Below are positions 1-7,975 of a stretch of DNA of 64,000 nucleotides, in pieces; within the stretch, counting starts at the first letter, position 1, and each line of letters starts with the position of its first letter. The position numbers were made by a program, and so were the translations under genes. This DNA is from Porphyromonas crevioricanis (lineage in GTDB: Bacteria > Bacteroidota > Bacteroidia > Bacteroidales > Porphyromonadaceae), in NCBI RefSeq assembly GCF_900167225.1, contig NZ_FUXH01000001.1, positions 217,892-281,891 of the forward strand, in the 5' to 3' direction. The notes beneath the pieces are model-generated. The model did not search any database. It was not told where the DNA came from and worked only from the letters and a program-made list of their open reading frames with translations.

Positions 1-137
1 GTATATGTCACTCCGTAGTCGTTGTCCTTTTCTGCTGTTACTTTGCTGACATGAGTTTGAGCCTGCATGGATAAATCCCCACATAGAGACAGGAAAGACA
101 AGCAGAGCCAACTCCATATGATTATGGTTCGTTGCAT
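1..137 (-). CDS. 5' end of an exported protein (partial)
   Basis: Reading the minus strand from an ATG at 137 gives an N-terminus MQRTIIIWSWLCLSFLSLCG followed by a QAQ-type signal cleavage region and then a polar stretch ending DNDYGVTY at the window edge. The hydrophobic core and the QAQ boundary are typical of Bacteroidota periplasmic or surface proteins. The DYGVTY stretch recalls the DUF4831 family, but only 45 codons are visible, so the family is a guess. A good minus-strand promoter box lies about 30 bases upstream of the start. Confidence 0.5.
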   Translation of the reverse strand, partial: MQRTIIIWSWLCLSFLSLCGDLSMQAQTHVSKVTAEKDNDYGVTY

Positions 138-165
138 ATCGGTAGAAGTCTTGTTCCAAGTGTCG

Positions 166-173
166 CAAAGCTA
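166..173 (-). promoter_or_regulatory. -7 promoter box for the partial minus-strand gene
   Basis: The minus strand reads TAGCTTTG here, an exact match to the Bacteroidota -7 consensus TAnnTTTG, 29 bases ahead of the ATG at 137. No convincing -33 TTTG was found. Confidence 0.45.
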
Positions 174-387
174 ATACAATCTTTTTGGCCTGATTACCCT
201 CTGTCTTTTCAAAGTCCGATTTTGAGAGATCGAGGTATAGGGATTGAGCCTATTTGATTCAAAGGTTTGGGTGAAATTAAACATTCATACCCTTTTGTGA
301 TCTGAGGAATAGGCGAGCGATCGTAGTGCTTATTATTTTTCGCTCTATTTGATTGTTTGATAATTGCGATAGATAAAAACTGTAAGT

Positions 388-3171
388 ATGAAAGTAAACT
401 TTTGGACACTTCTTATCCTCCTCCTTTGTGCCTTTTCCCCCTGGGGAAATGTATCTGCCCAAAATGACCTGCATACAGCTACCGGTTTGGTGTTGGATAT
501 GCAAGGTGAAGCCATTATCGGAGCACACGTACAGCTCAAGAATGATCAGAAAACATACGGTGCTGCCACCAATACTAACGGTTTTTTTTCGGTCAAGAAT
601 GTGCCGGCCGGCAAATATCGGCTTTCGGTTTCCTACATAGGGTACGCAACCGTGGACAAAGAGGTTAGGTTGAGCCGGACAAAAGATTGGCAACTGGGAA
701 ATATAAATTTGCGGGAAGATGCTTTGCATTTGCAAACTCTGACTGTGAAGGCCTTAGCTGCGGATATGCAGGTGCGAGGAGATACGCTGGAGTTTAGTGC
801 AGCTAATTATGGCCTTTCCGAAGGATCTGTGCTTGAAGATCTCATCAAGAAACTTCCTGGAGCGGAAGTGGATGAGTCGGGGAAGATTAAGATAAACGGG
901 AAAGAAATCTCCAAAATCTTGATAGACGGCAAGGAGTTTTTTGCCGGGGATCCCAAGGTAGCCGGCAAGAATCTGCCGACAAATATGATTGATAAGTTGC
1001 AAGTATTGGAGAGACTCTCCGACATGGCTCGTATGAGCGGATTTGATGACGGAGAAGAAGAAACGGTGATCAACCTGACCACAAAGAAAAGTCTCAGGAA
1101 AGGGCTTTTCGGGTCTGCTTATGGGAGCTATGGAACGGTCTCCAGATATGAGGCTGGTACTATGATTAATCGTTTCAGCGGAGACAGTCAATTCACTTTC
1201 ATTGCTGCTGCCAATAATACCAATAATCAAGGCTTTTCTGACCTTGATTTGGATATGTCACAAGCATCCTTTATTAATCCAAATTCTGGAATGGGGCGTC
1301 AGAGAGGGGCTGTTGCTTCTCCAATGCAGGTACCTCGGATTGATCCGAGTAAGGGGCTTACTGAGTCTGTGGTTGCAGGAGTCAATGCTGCGACTGATCT
1401 GTTTTCCCAACTCTCTCTCAACGGGAATGGTCAGTATGGATATGCAGATCAGTTTGTACGTACAGATCGGTCTATTATCAACATCTTGCCAGACGGAAAG
1501 AACACTCATCAGACGGAGCACAGCTTAGATCGGAGTTACAGGCACAATGCTGGGGTTGAGTTACGCTTGGTGTGGAAACCCGATTCGCTCACCGAGCTTA
1601 TATACAGACCCTCTTTGCGCATGAATATCGGGCGACGGCTTTATGATGTCGATTATCGTACAACCCCCGAGGGTAGTGAGACCTTGATCAATGAGGGACA
1701 TTACGCAATGAAGGAGGACAGCCGTCTGTGGTCCACATTCCATTTTCTCAATTTCAGTCGCCGGCTCAATAGCCGAGGACGCACGATTTCTTCGATGCTT
1801 AGTTTCAATTATAGGGGAGAAGATCGTGAAGCTGATCACCAATCGGAAGGAATGCCTTTCAGGAAAGACAACAATGATATTTCCAGATATGGTTATCGTT
1901 TGTGGTTATCCTATGTAGAGCCTGTTTGGAGTAGCTTTTTTCTGCAAGGAACGTATTCGTTGAGGCAGCAGCAACAGGAAAACAATAGAAGTTGGGATCG
2001 ATTTGTATCCAACGATGTGAAAACATCGAATGGGGAGTTCAGCAACCGTTTCACAAGCCAAAAATTGGGTGTCAATCTGAAGTACATCCGTAAGTTCAGT
2101 GATTTTACATTGGGTTTTAGTGTCGATCCGAGCCAGACCCATAGCAAAAGAGTCGGTAGCTCAGAGATTTCTGCTTTGGACACAACTATTAGGGCTCTCA
2201 ATTTTGCTCCGATAATGAGCTTTACTTATAACCCTCGGAAGCAAACCTCCGTGCGCTTGACCTATAGAGGACGGAGCTTGCAGCCCGGACTTGAGCAGTT
2301 GATCCCAATACCTGATGACACCAATCCTTTGCTTGAGATTGTAGGTAACCCGACTCTTAAACCCGGATTTGCTCATAACTTATTTGCTCGCATACAGCAC
2401 TATAATAGTGCTTCTAAATCTTCTATCCGGAGTTCTCTTTTTGCTTCATACTTTATGAATGCCATTGTCCCTTATTCTCAGTATGATCCTAAGACTGGTA
2501 AGCGAACATTGAGCTATACAAATGAAAGTGGTGGCTATATGCTCCATGGCAATGCTTCTTACACCAGACCTTTGGGAAATCGTGGGCTTAGCTTGAGGAT
2601 GAGTTTGAGTGGTGCCTATTCGCAAAATCCCAGCTTTGTAAACGGACAAAAGAATACATCCAAAGGGTTGAGAACAAATAATCGTCTGACTCTCGCCTAT
2701 CAAAACAGCTTCCTCTATACATCATTGAACGGTAGACTTGGATGGAGCTATGTGACGAATACGACAGCCGGGAAAAATGAGATCAATACACAAGACTACA
2801 CATTCAATCACGAAATCACTCTTAATATACCTTGGGGATTGAGTTTAGGTTCGGACATGAATTATAATGCCAACTCCGGATTTAGTCAGGACTTCAGAAA
2901 TAGAGCTGTTAATTGGGATACGTTTGTGTCTTATAGCTTCCTCGCAGAGAAGAGAGCTACACTTCGTCTCAAGATATATGATATGTTGGATCAGGGAGCA
3001 GCTGTTTCCTCAGTCAGCACCCCTTTGACACTTTCCGAGGAAAAAGTGAACTCGATGGGACGGCATGTAATGTTGCATTTTATATATAAGTTCGACTCGT
3101 TTAGTGGCGGAGCTTCCCATAAGGATATGAAGCTTCCGGCTTCGACGATGCCCGGTCCTCGTCGTCATTGA
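388..3171 (+). CDS. TonB-dependent receptor-like outer membrane beta-barrel protein
   Basis: A 927-residue protein with a signal peptide (about residues 1-24, ending NVSA before QND). A carboxypeptidase-regulatory-like beta-sandwich follows (about 30-110), then a plug-like segment (about 125-230, with GDTLEF and ILIDGKEFF), then a long barrel rich in alternating aromatic strands. This order fits the Bacteroidota OMP_b-brl_3 / TonB-dependent receptor group that moves or binds ligands at the outer membrane. No SusD-like lipoprotein lies next to it, so a glycan-uptake role is not supported. The last barrel-like strand (HVMLHFIYKF) is followed by a polar tail of about 24 residues, so the protein does not end on the usual aromatic residue. 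The substrate is unknown. The 250 bases upstream hold no clear promoter match. Confidence 0.85.
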   Translation: MKVNFWTLLILLLCAFSPWGNVSAQNDLHTATGLVLDMQGEAIIGAHVQLKNDQKTYGAATNTNGFFSVKNVPAGKYRLSVSYIGYATVDKEVRLSRTKDWQLGNINLREDALHLQTLTVKALAADMQVRGDTLEFSAANYGLSEGSVLEDLIKKLPGAEVDESGKIKINGKEISKILIDGKEFFAGDPKVAGKNLPTNMIDKLQVLERLSDMARMSGFDDGEEETVINLTTKKSLRKGLFGSAYGSYGTVSRYEAGTMINRFSGDSQFTFIAAANNTNNQGFSDLDLDMSQASFINPNSGMGRQRGAVASPMQVPRIDPSKGLTESVVAGVNAATDLFSQLSLNGNGQYGYADQFVRTDRSIINILPDGKNTHQTEHSLDRSYRHNAGVELRLVWKPDSLTELIYRPSLRMNIGRRLYDVDYRTTPEGSETLINEGHYAMKEDSRLWSTFHFLNFSRRLNSRGRTISSMLSFNYRGEDREADHQSEGMPFRKDNNDISRYGYRLWLSYVEPVWSSFFLQGTYSLRQQQQENNRSWDRFVSNDVKTSNGEFSNRFTSQKLGVNLKYIRKFSDFTLGFSVDPSQTHSKRVGSSEISALDTTIRALNFAPIMSFTYNPRKQTSVRLTYRGRSLQPGLEQLIPIPDDTNPLLEIVGNPTLKPGFAHNLFARIQHYNSASKSSIRSSLFASYFMNAIVPYSQYDPKTGKRTLSYTNESGGYMLHGNASYTRPLGNRGLSLRMSLSGAYSQNPSFVNGQKNTSKGLRTNNRLTLAYQNSFLYTSLNGRLGWSYVTNTTAGKNEINTQDYTFNHEITLNIPWGLSLGSDMNYNANSGFSQDFRNRAVNWDTFVSYSFLAEKRATLRLKIYDMLDQGAAVSSVSTPLTLSEEKVNSMGRHVMLHFIYKFDSFSGGASHKDMKLPASTMPGPRRH

Positions 3172-3195
3172 TTTACCTCCAATAGATTATCTTTG
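3168..3195 (+). promoter_or_regulatory. Promoter for the dehydrogenase-pncA pair
   Basis: TATCTTTG at 3188-3195 matches TAnnTTTG exactly and has a TTG 17 bases upstream (3168-3170), slightly shorter than the usual 19-21. It lies 59 bases before the start codon. Confidence 0.55.
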
Positions 3196-3254
3196 CGAGT
3201 GGAGGGTACTAAGTTCGGTACTGCAATGTTGTAATATTTATAAACACAGGAAAA

Positions 3255-4448
3255 ATGGGAAAAGTCTTGATAATAGGCGCCGGAGGAGTCGGTACTGTAG
3301 TCGCTAAGAAGGTGGCAATGAACTCCGATATATTCACTGAGATTATGCTTGCCAGTCGCACCAAATCGAAGTGCGATAAGATAGTCGCAGAGATCAAAAA
3401 TGTACACATACGAACTGCTGCTGTAGATGCAGATAACGTTGATGAACTTTGCCGACTGTTCGATGATTTCAAGCCCGAGCTCGTTATCAATGTGGCTTTG
3501 CCATATCAAGATCTCAGTATCATGGAGGCCTGTCTCAGGTCGGGAGTAAATTATTTGGATACTGCTAATTATGAGCCTTTGGACGAGGCCAAATATGAGT
3601 ATAGCTGGCAGTGGGCATACCACGATAGATTCCGTGAAGCCGGCCTTACGGCTATTTTGGGATGTGGTTTCGACCCTGGATGTACCAGCGTGTACACGGC
3701 TTATGCAGCCAAGCACCATTTCGATGAGATTCATTACTTGGATATTGTGGATTGCAATGGTGGCGATCATCACAAGGCTTTTGCAACGAACTTCAACCCT
3801 GAAATTAACATCAGAGAAATTACCCAGCGAGGAAAATATTATGAGGATGGAAATTGGCATGAGACAGACCCTCTGTCCGTACACAAGACTTTGAATTATC
3901 CCAATATCGGGCCTCGGGAGTCTTATCTGATGTATCACGAAGAATTGGAGAGTCTGGTCAAGAATTTCCCCTCTATCAAGCGTGCTCGTTTTTGGATGAC
4001 TTTCGGGCAGGAATATCTTACTCACCTCAGAGTATTGCAAAATGTTGGGATGACGAGAATCGATCCTGTGTTGTACAATGGAATGGAGATTGTTCCCATC
4101 CAATTCTTAAAGGCCGTATTGCCAGATCCTGGAGAGTTGGGAGAGAATTACAGTGGAGAGACCTCTATTGGCTGTCGTATCCGAGGAGTGAAAGATGGTA
4201 AGGAACGTACCTACTACATTTGGAATAACTGTAGTCACCAGGCCGCTTACCAAGAAACTGGAGCTCAAGGAGTGAGCTATACGACGGGAGTCCCGGCTAC
4301 AACCGGGGCTATGATGTTCTTCCGTGGATTGTGGCGCAAGCCGGGTGTGTTCAATGTGGAGGATTTCGATCCGGATCCCTTTATGCAAGAAGTTGCAAAA
4401 CAGGGTCTGCCTTGGCATGAGGCTCATGATCTGGATTTGGAGCTATGA
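3255..4448 (+). CDS. Saccharopine dehydrogenase family protein, probable carboxynorspermidine dehydrogenase
   Basis: A 397-residue NADP(H)-binding protein. The N-terminal Rossmann motif is IGAGGVGTVVAKK (residues 6-18). The ELVINVALPYQD and GVNYLDTANYEP stretches and the middle GCGFDPGCTSVY segment are typical of the LYS9-like carboxynorspermidine/carboxyspermidine dehydrogenases. These join aspartate semialdehyde to a diamine in the alternative spermidine pathway that Bacteroidota use. Length fits the family (about 400). The partner decarboxylase is not in the window. The stop overlaps the start of pncA by four bases (ATGA), which implies translational coupling although the two reactions are not obviously linked. 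True saccharopine dehydrogenase is the less likely alternative. Confidence 0.85.
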   Translation: MGKVLIIGAGGVGTVVAKKVAMNSDIFTEIMLASRTKSKCDKIVAEIKNVHIRTAAVDADNVDELCRLFDDFKPELVINVALPYQDLSIMEACLRSGVNYLDTANYEPLDEAKYEYSWQWAYHDRFREAGLTAILGCGFDPGCTSVYTAYAAKHHFDEIHYLDIVDCNGGDHHKAFATNFNPEINIREITQRGKYYEDGNWHETDPLSVHKTLNYPNIGPRESYLMYHEELESLVKNFPSIKRARFWMTFGQEYLTHLRVLQNVGMTRIDPVLYNGMEIVPIQFLKAVLPDPGELGENYSGETSIGCRIRGVKDGKERTYYIWNNCSHQAAYQETGAQGVSYTTGVPATTGAMMFFRGLWRKPGVFNVEDFDPDPFMQEVAKQGLPWHEAHDLDLEL

Positions 4449-4963
4449 GCAAACAGCATACAGTGCTGATCGTAGATCCACAGATTGATTTTGTAAGTGG
4501 TTCACTCGCTGTGCCCGGAGGGGACAAAGCACTTGATTGGCTAGCTGTCTATCTCCGGGAGCATTGGGCGGATATAACCCAAGTGGTAGTAACCCTTGAC
4601 GAGCATACCGCCGATCATTGCAGTTTTTTGTCCCAAGGAGGGGAATGGCCGCCTCATTGCATCCGATATACCGTGGGGGCAGCTATTTATCCTCCTATAT
4701 CCGATGTCTTGGCTTTCTTTGTTTCCAAGGGAATCCCGATTCTTTATTTGGAGAAGGCGACAGATAAAGATGTTGATGCATACAGTGCTTTTGAAGAGGT
4801 TGTCCCGGAATGTCTTCGTCAAGCAAATCGCATTTGTGTAGCCGGATTGGCTGGAGACTTTTGCGTGAAGAAGTCGGTAGAAGACCTGAAAAAGTATGGG
4901 CTTGGAGATAAGATAGAGCTACTGCAGCGTGGGATTGCTTATATCAATTCAACAATATTGTAA
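4445..4963 (+). CDS. pncA: Nicotinamidase
   Basis: A 172-residue isochorismatase-fold hydrolase that converts nicotinamide to nicotinate for NAD salvage. The full active site is visible: Asp11 in IVDPQIDF, metal ligands Asp52, His54 and His71 (LDEHTADHCSF and PPHC), Lys104, and nucleophile Cys140 in AGLAGDFCV. Start and upstream stop overlap (ATGA). The gene is followed directly by a strong hairpin terminator, so the two-gene transcript ends here. Confidence 0.93.
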   Translation: MSKQHTVLIVDPQIDFVSGSLAVPGGDKALDWLAVYLREHWADITQVVVTLDEHTADHCSFLSQGGEWPPHCIRYTVGAAIYPPISDVLAFFVSKGIPILYLEKATDKDVDAYSAFEEVVPECLRQANRICVAGLAGDFCVKKSVEDLKKYGLGDKIELLQRGIAYINSTIL

Positions 4964-4974
4964 TTATATATGAG

Positions 4975-5020
4975 AAAGAGACTGTGTCGTAATTGATTTA
5001 TGGCACAGTCTCTTTTTTTG
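4975..5020 (+). terminator. Rho-independent terminator after pncA
   Basis: AAAGAGACTGTG (4975-4986) pairs perfectly with CACAGTCTCTTT (5004-5015), and a run of T continues to 5019. This hairpin covers the more upstream in-frame ATG of the next gene at 5000, which argues against using that ATG as its start. Confidence 0.85.
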
Positions 5021-5038
5021 TTTTCTCGAAGGAATAAT

Positions 5039-5761
5039 ATGCTTGATATCAAGACTGATACGGAGGAGAAGATCCTCACCCCGGTTTGTGTGGTTCCACT
5101 TGGTCCCGGAAATCCCGAGGATTTAACCTTGGGTTGTTGGCATAAATTGCAGGCAGCCGATCTGATATTCTGTCCCTCTACGCTTTCCGGAGAGAGCAAA
5201 GCTCGGCAGATCATGCTTGCTGTAGGTATCAAACCGGAGCAAATACGGGCTTATCCTTTGCCGATGTCGAAGGATAGGACAGCTGCTCTGCGTGCATACG
5301 ACAAGGTTACAGAGGAGGCTGCCGAAAACTATCGTCTTGGACTTCGAGTGGTAATTACAGCGGAGGGAGACGCCGGCTTGTATAGTAGCTCGGGCTATAT
5401 CTTTAGCCGACTGGATCAATTAGGGGTGCAGACAGAACGGAAGGCTGGCATCCCAGCTTTTGTGGCTGCAGCAGCCTTGTCGAAGGTAATTCTTACAGAG
5501 GGGGATGAATCTTTGTTGATTCTCCCGATTGTGAAATCTGCCGAGAGTTTACTCAATCAAATAGATCAGGGTGCCACTGTTGTTTTGATGAAATGTTCGC
5601 AATCAGTGGAAACCATAAAGTCAGCCATTCGAAAAAGACCGGATTTGAATTGGCACTATTTTGAATCTGTCGGATATGCACAGGAGTACTGCACCTCTTC
5701 TGTCGAGGAGATAATAGAGAGATCTTTCCCCTATTTTTCTCTTATCATTGTTCGGAGGTGA
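5039..5761 (+). CDS. cobI: Precorrin-2 C20-methyltransferase
   Basis: A 240-residue tetrapyrrole methylase-fold protein. Near the N-terminus it has the PLGPGNPEDLT loop that binds S-adenosylmethionine, then TAEGDAGLYSS and KAGIPAFVAAAALSK, as in CobI/CbiL enzymes that methylate C20 of precorrin-2 in cobalamin synthesis. An in-frame ATG 39 bases upstream lies inside a terminator hairpin; the start used here has AAGGA eight bases before it. No other corrin gene is in the window, so either the pathway genes are elsewhere or this is a remnant of an incomplete pathway. The gene ends beside a large repeat element. Confidence 0.82.
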   Translation: MLDIKTDTEEKILTPVCVVPLGPGNPEDLTLGCWHKLQAADLIFCPSTLSGESKARQIMLAVGIKPEQIRAYPLPMSKDRTAALRAYDKVTEEAAENYRLGLRVVITAEGDAGLYSSSGYIFSRLDQLGVQTERKAGIPAFVAAAALSKVILTEGDESLLILPIVKSAESLLNQIDQGATVVLMKCSQSVETIKSAIRKRPDLNWHYFESVGYAQEYCTSSVEEIIERSFPYFSLIIVRR

Positions 5762-5828
5762 AGCCTTCTTGAGTGGCTGCAATTTGTTTCTTCTCGGTTT
5801 CATAATGGGAGCCGTGTAGTGCTCTTCT

Positions 5829-6005
5829 CGAGGTTGGTAATACACTTTCTTAAGGGTGTTTACATCCAAATCGCAGGAAAGTCCTCCATCGACTCTCTGG
5901 CACAAACTGACTATCGCAAGAGAACTATTGGAGACAAAGCATTCGCTTGAGGGGGATGTTTCTGCTCCATTTAGGTGCCACGCAAAAGAAGTTGCCGAAT
6001 GGTGG
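5829..6005 (+). repeat. Flanking direct repeat, copy A
   Basis: About 177 bases that recur in the same orientation at 6663-6840, on the far side of the 22-bp repeat array. The copies align almost without gaps, with shared blocks such as GGTAATAC, TTACATC, AAATC, ACTGACTA and CCCCATTTAGGTG or its variant. Divergence is clear (I judge about one base in five). The right half of this copy is also the start of the leader shared with the second element at 22 kb. Confidence 0.75.
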
Positions 6006-6008
6006 CCC

Positions 6009-6048
6009 AAAAGATACCGGGCGATCGCAAGATTGCTCGGTATCTTTT
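6009..6048 (+). terminator. Leader hairpin with GCAA tetraloop and T tail
   Basis: An 18-bp stem, AAAAGATACCGGGCGATC against its 3' partner, is closed by the tetraloop GCAA and followed by TTTTTTT. Two pairs are G-T. The same hairpin is in the second element at 22358-22397. It has the form of an intrinsic terminator on the plus strand and would stop read-through from cobI. Confidence 0.7.
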
Positions 6049-6161
6049 TTTCGATTGCTCAGTATCCTTTCTGGGAAACTTCTAATTAGTGCATCAAAAA
6101 CTCCTAAGCTTTTGATTGATTGCTTGGCACATTTTTTTAGAAAGCACCTGATGAGAGCATC

Positions 6162-6531
6162 AAAAGCAACTAAGCTTTCGAGCAAAAGCAACTAAGCTTT
6201 CGAGCAAAAGCAACTAAGCTTTCGAGCAAAAGCAACTAAGCTTTCGAGCAAAAGCAACTAAGCTTTCGAGCAAAAGCAACTAAGCTTTCAGACAAAAGCA
6301 ACTAAGCTTTCACGCAAAAGCAGCTAAGCTTTCGAGCAAAAGCAACTAAGCTTTCACGCAAAAGCAGCTAAGCTTTCGAGTAAAAGCAACTAAGCTTTCA
6401 CGCAAAAGCAACTAAGCTTTCAGACAAAAGCAGCTAAGCTTTCGAGCAAAAGCAACTAAGCTTTCAGACAAAAGCAACTAAGCTTTCGGACAAAAGCAAC
6501 TAAGCTTTCACGCAAAAGCAATAAAGCTTTT
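6162..6531 (+). repeat. Tandem 22-bp repeat array, 16 units plus terminal variant
   Basis: Units start every 22 bases exactly from 6162 to 6514 with no insertions. Each carries AAAGC, six bases (AACTAA or AGCTAA), GCTTT, then six bases to the next AAAGC. The four bases after AAGCTTTC vary: GAGC in units 1-5, then AGAC, ACGC, GAGC, ACGC, GAGT, ACGC, AGAC, GAGC, AGAC, GGAC, ACGC. The 17th unit is the variant AAAAGCAATAAAGCTTTT, shared with the other element. A 22-base period is not a multiple of three, so the repeats do not encode a peptide repeat. Confidence 0.95.
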
Positions 6532-6662
6532 GATTGATTGCTCAGCATCTTTCCCGAAAGCTCCTAATTAGTGTATGAAAAGCACCTAAGCTTTCGATTG
6601 ATGCCTCAGTAGCTTTTGATTGATTGCTTGCCGGCTTTCTCCAAATTGGTAATACGCTTTCT

Positions 6663-6840
6663 CGAGATTGGCAATACATAATCTTAAGGCTGCTTACATC
6701 TAAATCACAGGAAAATCCTCTATTGACTCTCCGACAGACATCAACTGACTACTGCAGAAGAGCTATTGGAGATAAAGCTTTCGTTCGGGGGATATTTCTG
6801 CCCCATTTAGGTGTCGCTCAAAAGAACTTGCCAAATGGGC
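6663..6840 (+). repeat. Flanking direct repeat, copy B
   Basis: A diverged second copy of 5829-6005 in the same orientation. It ends about 48 bases before the 3' end of rlmN. Together the two copies bracket the minisatellite element. Confidence 0.72.
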
Positions 6841-6887
6841 AACTTGTCCAAATCCTTAGTCCTTCCGTTACAGTTTGGATAACATTT

Positions 6888-7916
6888 CTAAATTCTTCCC
6901 TCAAGAGCTGAGAGCATACCGCAAGCCGCAGCTATGTCTTCTCCTCGTGATTGACGGATCGTTACGGTATGTCCCTTTCGCTCCAACATCTCTTTGAATT
7001 GGATTAGTCTGTCTTCATCGGTGGAGGGCAGGTCGACATTCGGTATTCGGTGGTATCGGATCAAGTTGATCAAGGCCGGCAGTCCCTTGAGGAGAGTGGA
7101 TAATCTGTTTGCGTGGTTGAGAGTGTCATTGAGTTTGCCAAAGACGATATACTCAAAACTTAATTTTCGTTGCCCTCCAAAGTTGTGCTGTCTTAGCAGT
7201 TCTATTGTTCGTTCAATAGGGAAAGCCTTTTCGGTGGGCATTATTTGTGCTCGCTCTTCCGGAATTGCATTGTGAATGCTGATAGCCAAATGACAGTTGC
7301 ATTCTTTGAGGAATGTCTCCAAGGCCTTTGTCACTCCAATTGTGCTGAGAGTTATTCGTTTGGGACTCCAAGCAATTCCCCAATTAGAAGTCAATATGCT
7401 TATGGATTTCATAACAGCCGAAAGGTTGTCAAGCGGTTCGCCCATACCCATGTAGACGATATTGGTTAGCAGTGAAGCTTCTTCTACTGAGAAGATTTGG
7501 TTGATAATTTCTGCAGCCGAGAGATGACCACTGAACCCCTGTTTCCCTGTCATGCAGAATAGACAATTCATTTTGCAACCGACTTGAGTGGAAATACAGA
7601 GGGTATATCGCCCTTTATCCGGTATCATTACGGATTCTACATATTGTCCCTCCTTGATGCGAAACAGATATTTACGAGTACCATCTGCAGATTGCTGTAC
7701 GTATTGGGGAGCATATCGTCCTACTGTGTATTCTTGGGATAGTTTCTCTCTATTACTCAAGCTCAAATTAGTCATTTCCTCTATCTGAGAAATTCGTTTT
7801 ACATAAAGCCAATCGGCTATCTGTTTGGCAGTGAATTTGGGCATTCCTGACCGGATAACGATCTCCTGTAATTCTTGTAGAGAAAGGCCTAAAAGAGGTT
7901 TCTTATTCTGCTCCAT
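6888..7916 (-). CDS. rlmN: 23S rRNA (adenine(2503)-C(2))-methyltransferase RlmN
   Basis: A 342-residue radical SAM enzyme that methylates A2503 of 23S rRNA, and in many bacteria A37 of some tRNAs. The iron-sulfur motif is Cys114, Cys118 and Cys121 (GCKMNCLFCM). The two extra catalytic cysteines expected for RlmN are at Cys107 (YTLCIST) and Cys332 (AAACGML). GMGEPLDN and ITLSTIGV are further family marks. It is the last gene of the minus-strand cluster, 59 bases after uvrB, and converges on the repeat element. Confidence 0.95.
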   Translation of the reverse strand: MEQNKKPLLGLSLQELQEIVIRSGMPKFTAKQIADWLYVKRISQIEEMTNLSLSNREKLSQEYTVGRYAPQYVQQSADGTRKYLFRIKEGQYVESVMIPDKGRYTLCISTQVGCKMNCLFCMTGKQGFSGHLSAAEIINQIFSVEEASLLTNIVYMGMGEPLDNLSAVMKSISILTSNWGIAWSPKRITLSTIGVTKALETFLKECNCHLAISIHNAIPEERAQIMPTEKAFPIERTIELLRQHNFGGQRKLSFEYIVFGKLNDTLNHANRLSTLLKGLPALINLIRYHRIPNVDLPSTDEDRLIQFKEMLERKGHTVTIRQSRGEDIAAACGMLSALEGRI

Positions 7917-7975
7917 ATGGCTCTTGGTGAGAAAGACTTTGTTGTAACCAATGAAAAGATTGAGATGTATATTCT

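Larger units (their letters stand above)
5918..6617 (+). mobile_element. BrickBuilt-like MITE with 22-bp minisatellite, element 1
   Basis: This non-coding element has a leader (5918-6161), a tandem array (6162-6531) and a tail ending CTCAGTAGCTTTT. The leader is almost identical to the minus strand of 22245-22488, and both copies have the same array edge and tail motif. That defines it as a dispersed element. From memory, P. gingivalis carries an intergenic MITE called BrickBuilt that holds a spacerless minisatellite of about 23 bp with leader and tail units; the match in architecture is strong but was not checked by alignment. No transposase is encoded. The element sits between convergent genes (cobI and rlmN). 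I could not find clear terminal inverted repeats. Confidence 0.7.

Noticed and set aside
5000..5038. Upstream ATG for cobI
   Set aside because: It is inside the terminator hairpin of pncA; the later ATG has a better upstream site and begins the conserved domain.
5947..6195. An 82-codon open frame repeated almost exactly on the minus strand at 22211-22459
   Set aside because: It lies in the leader of the repeat element, covers the terminator-like hairpin and runs into the 22-bp array. Its conservation is explained by the DNA element, and the protein has no recognisable features.
6162..6531. CRISPR array
   Set aside because: The repeats are contiguous, with only four variable bases from a small set, no unique spacers, and no cas genes nearby.
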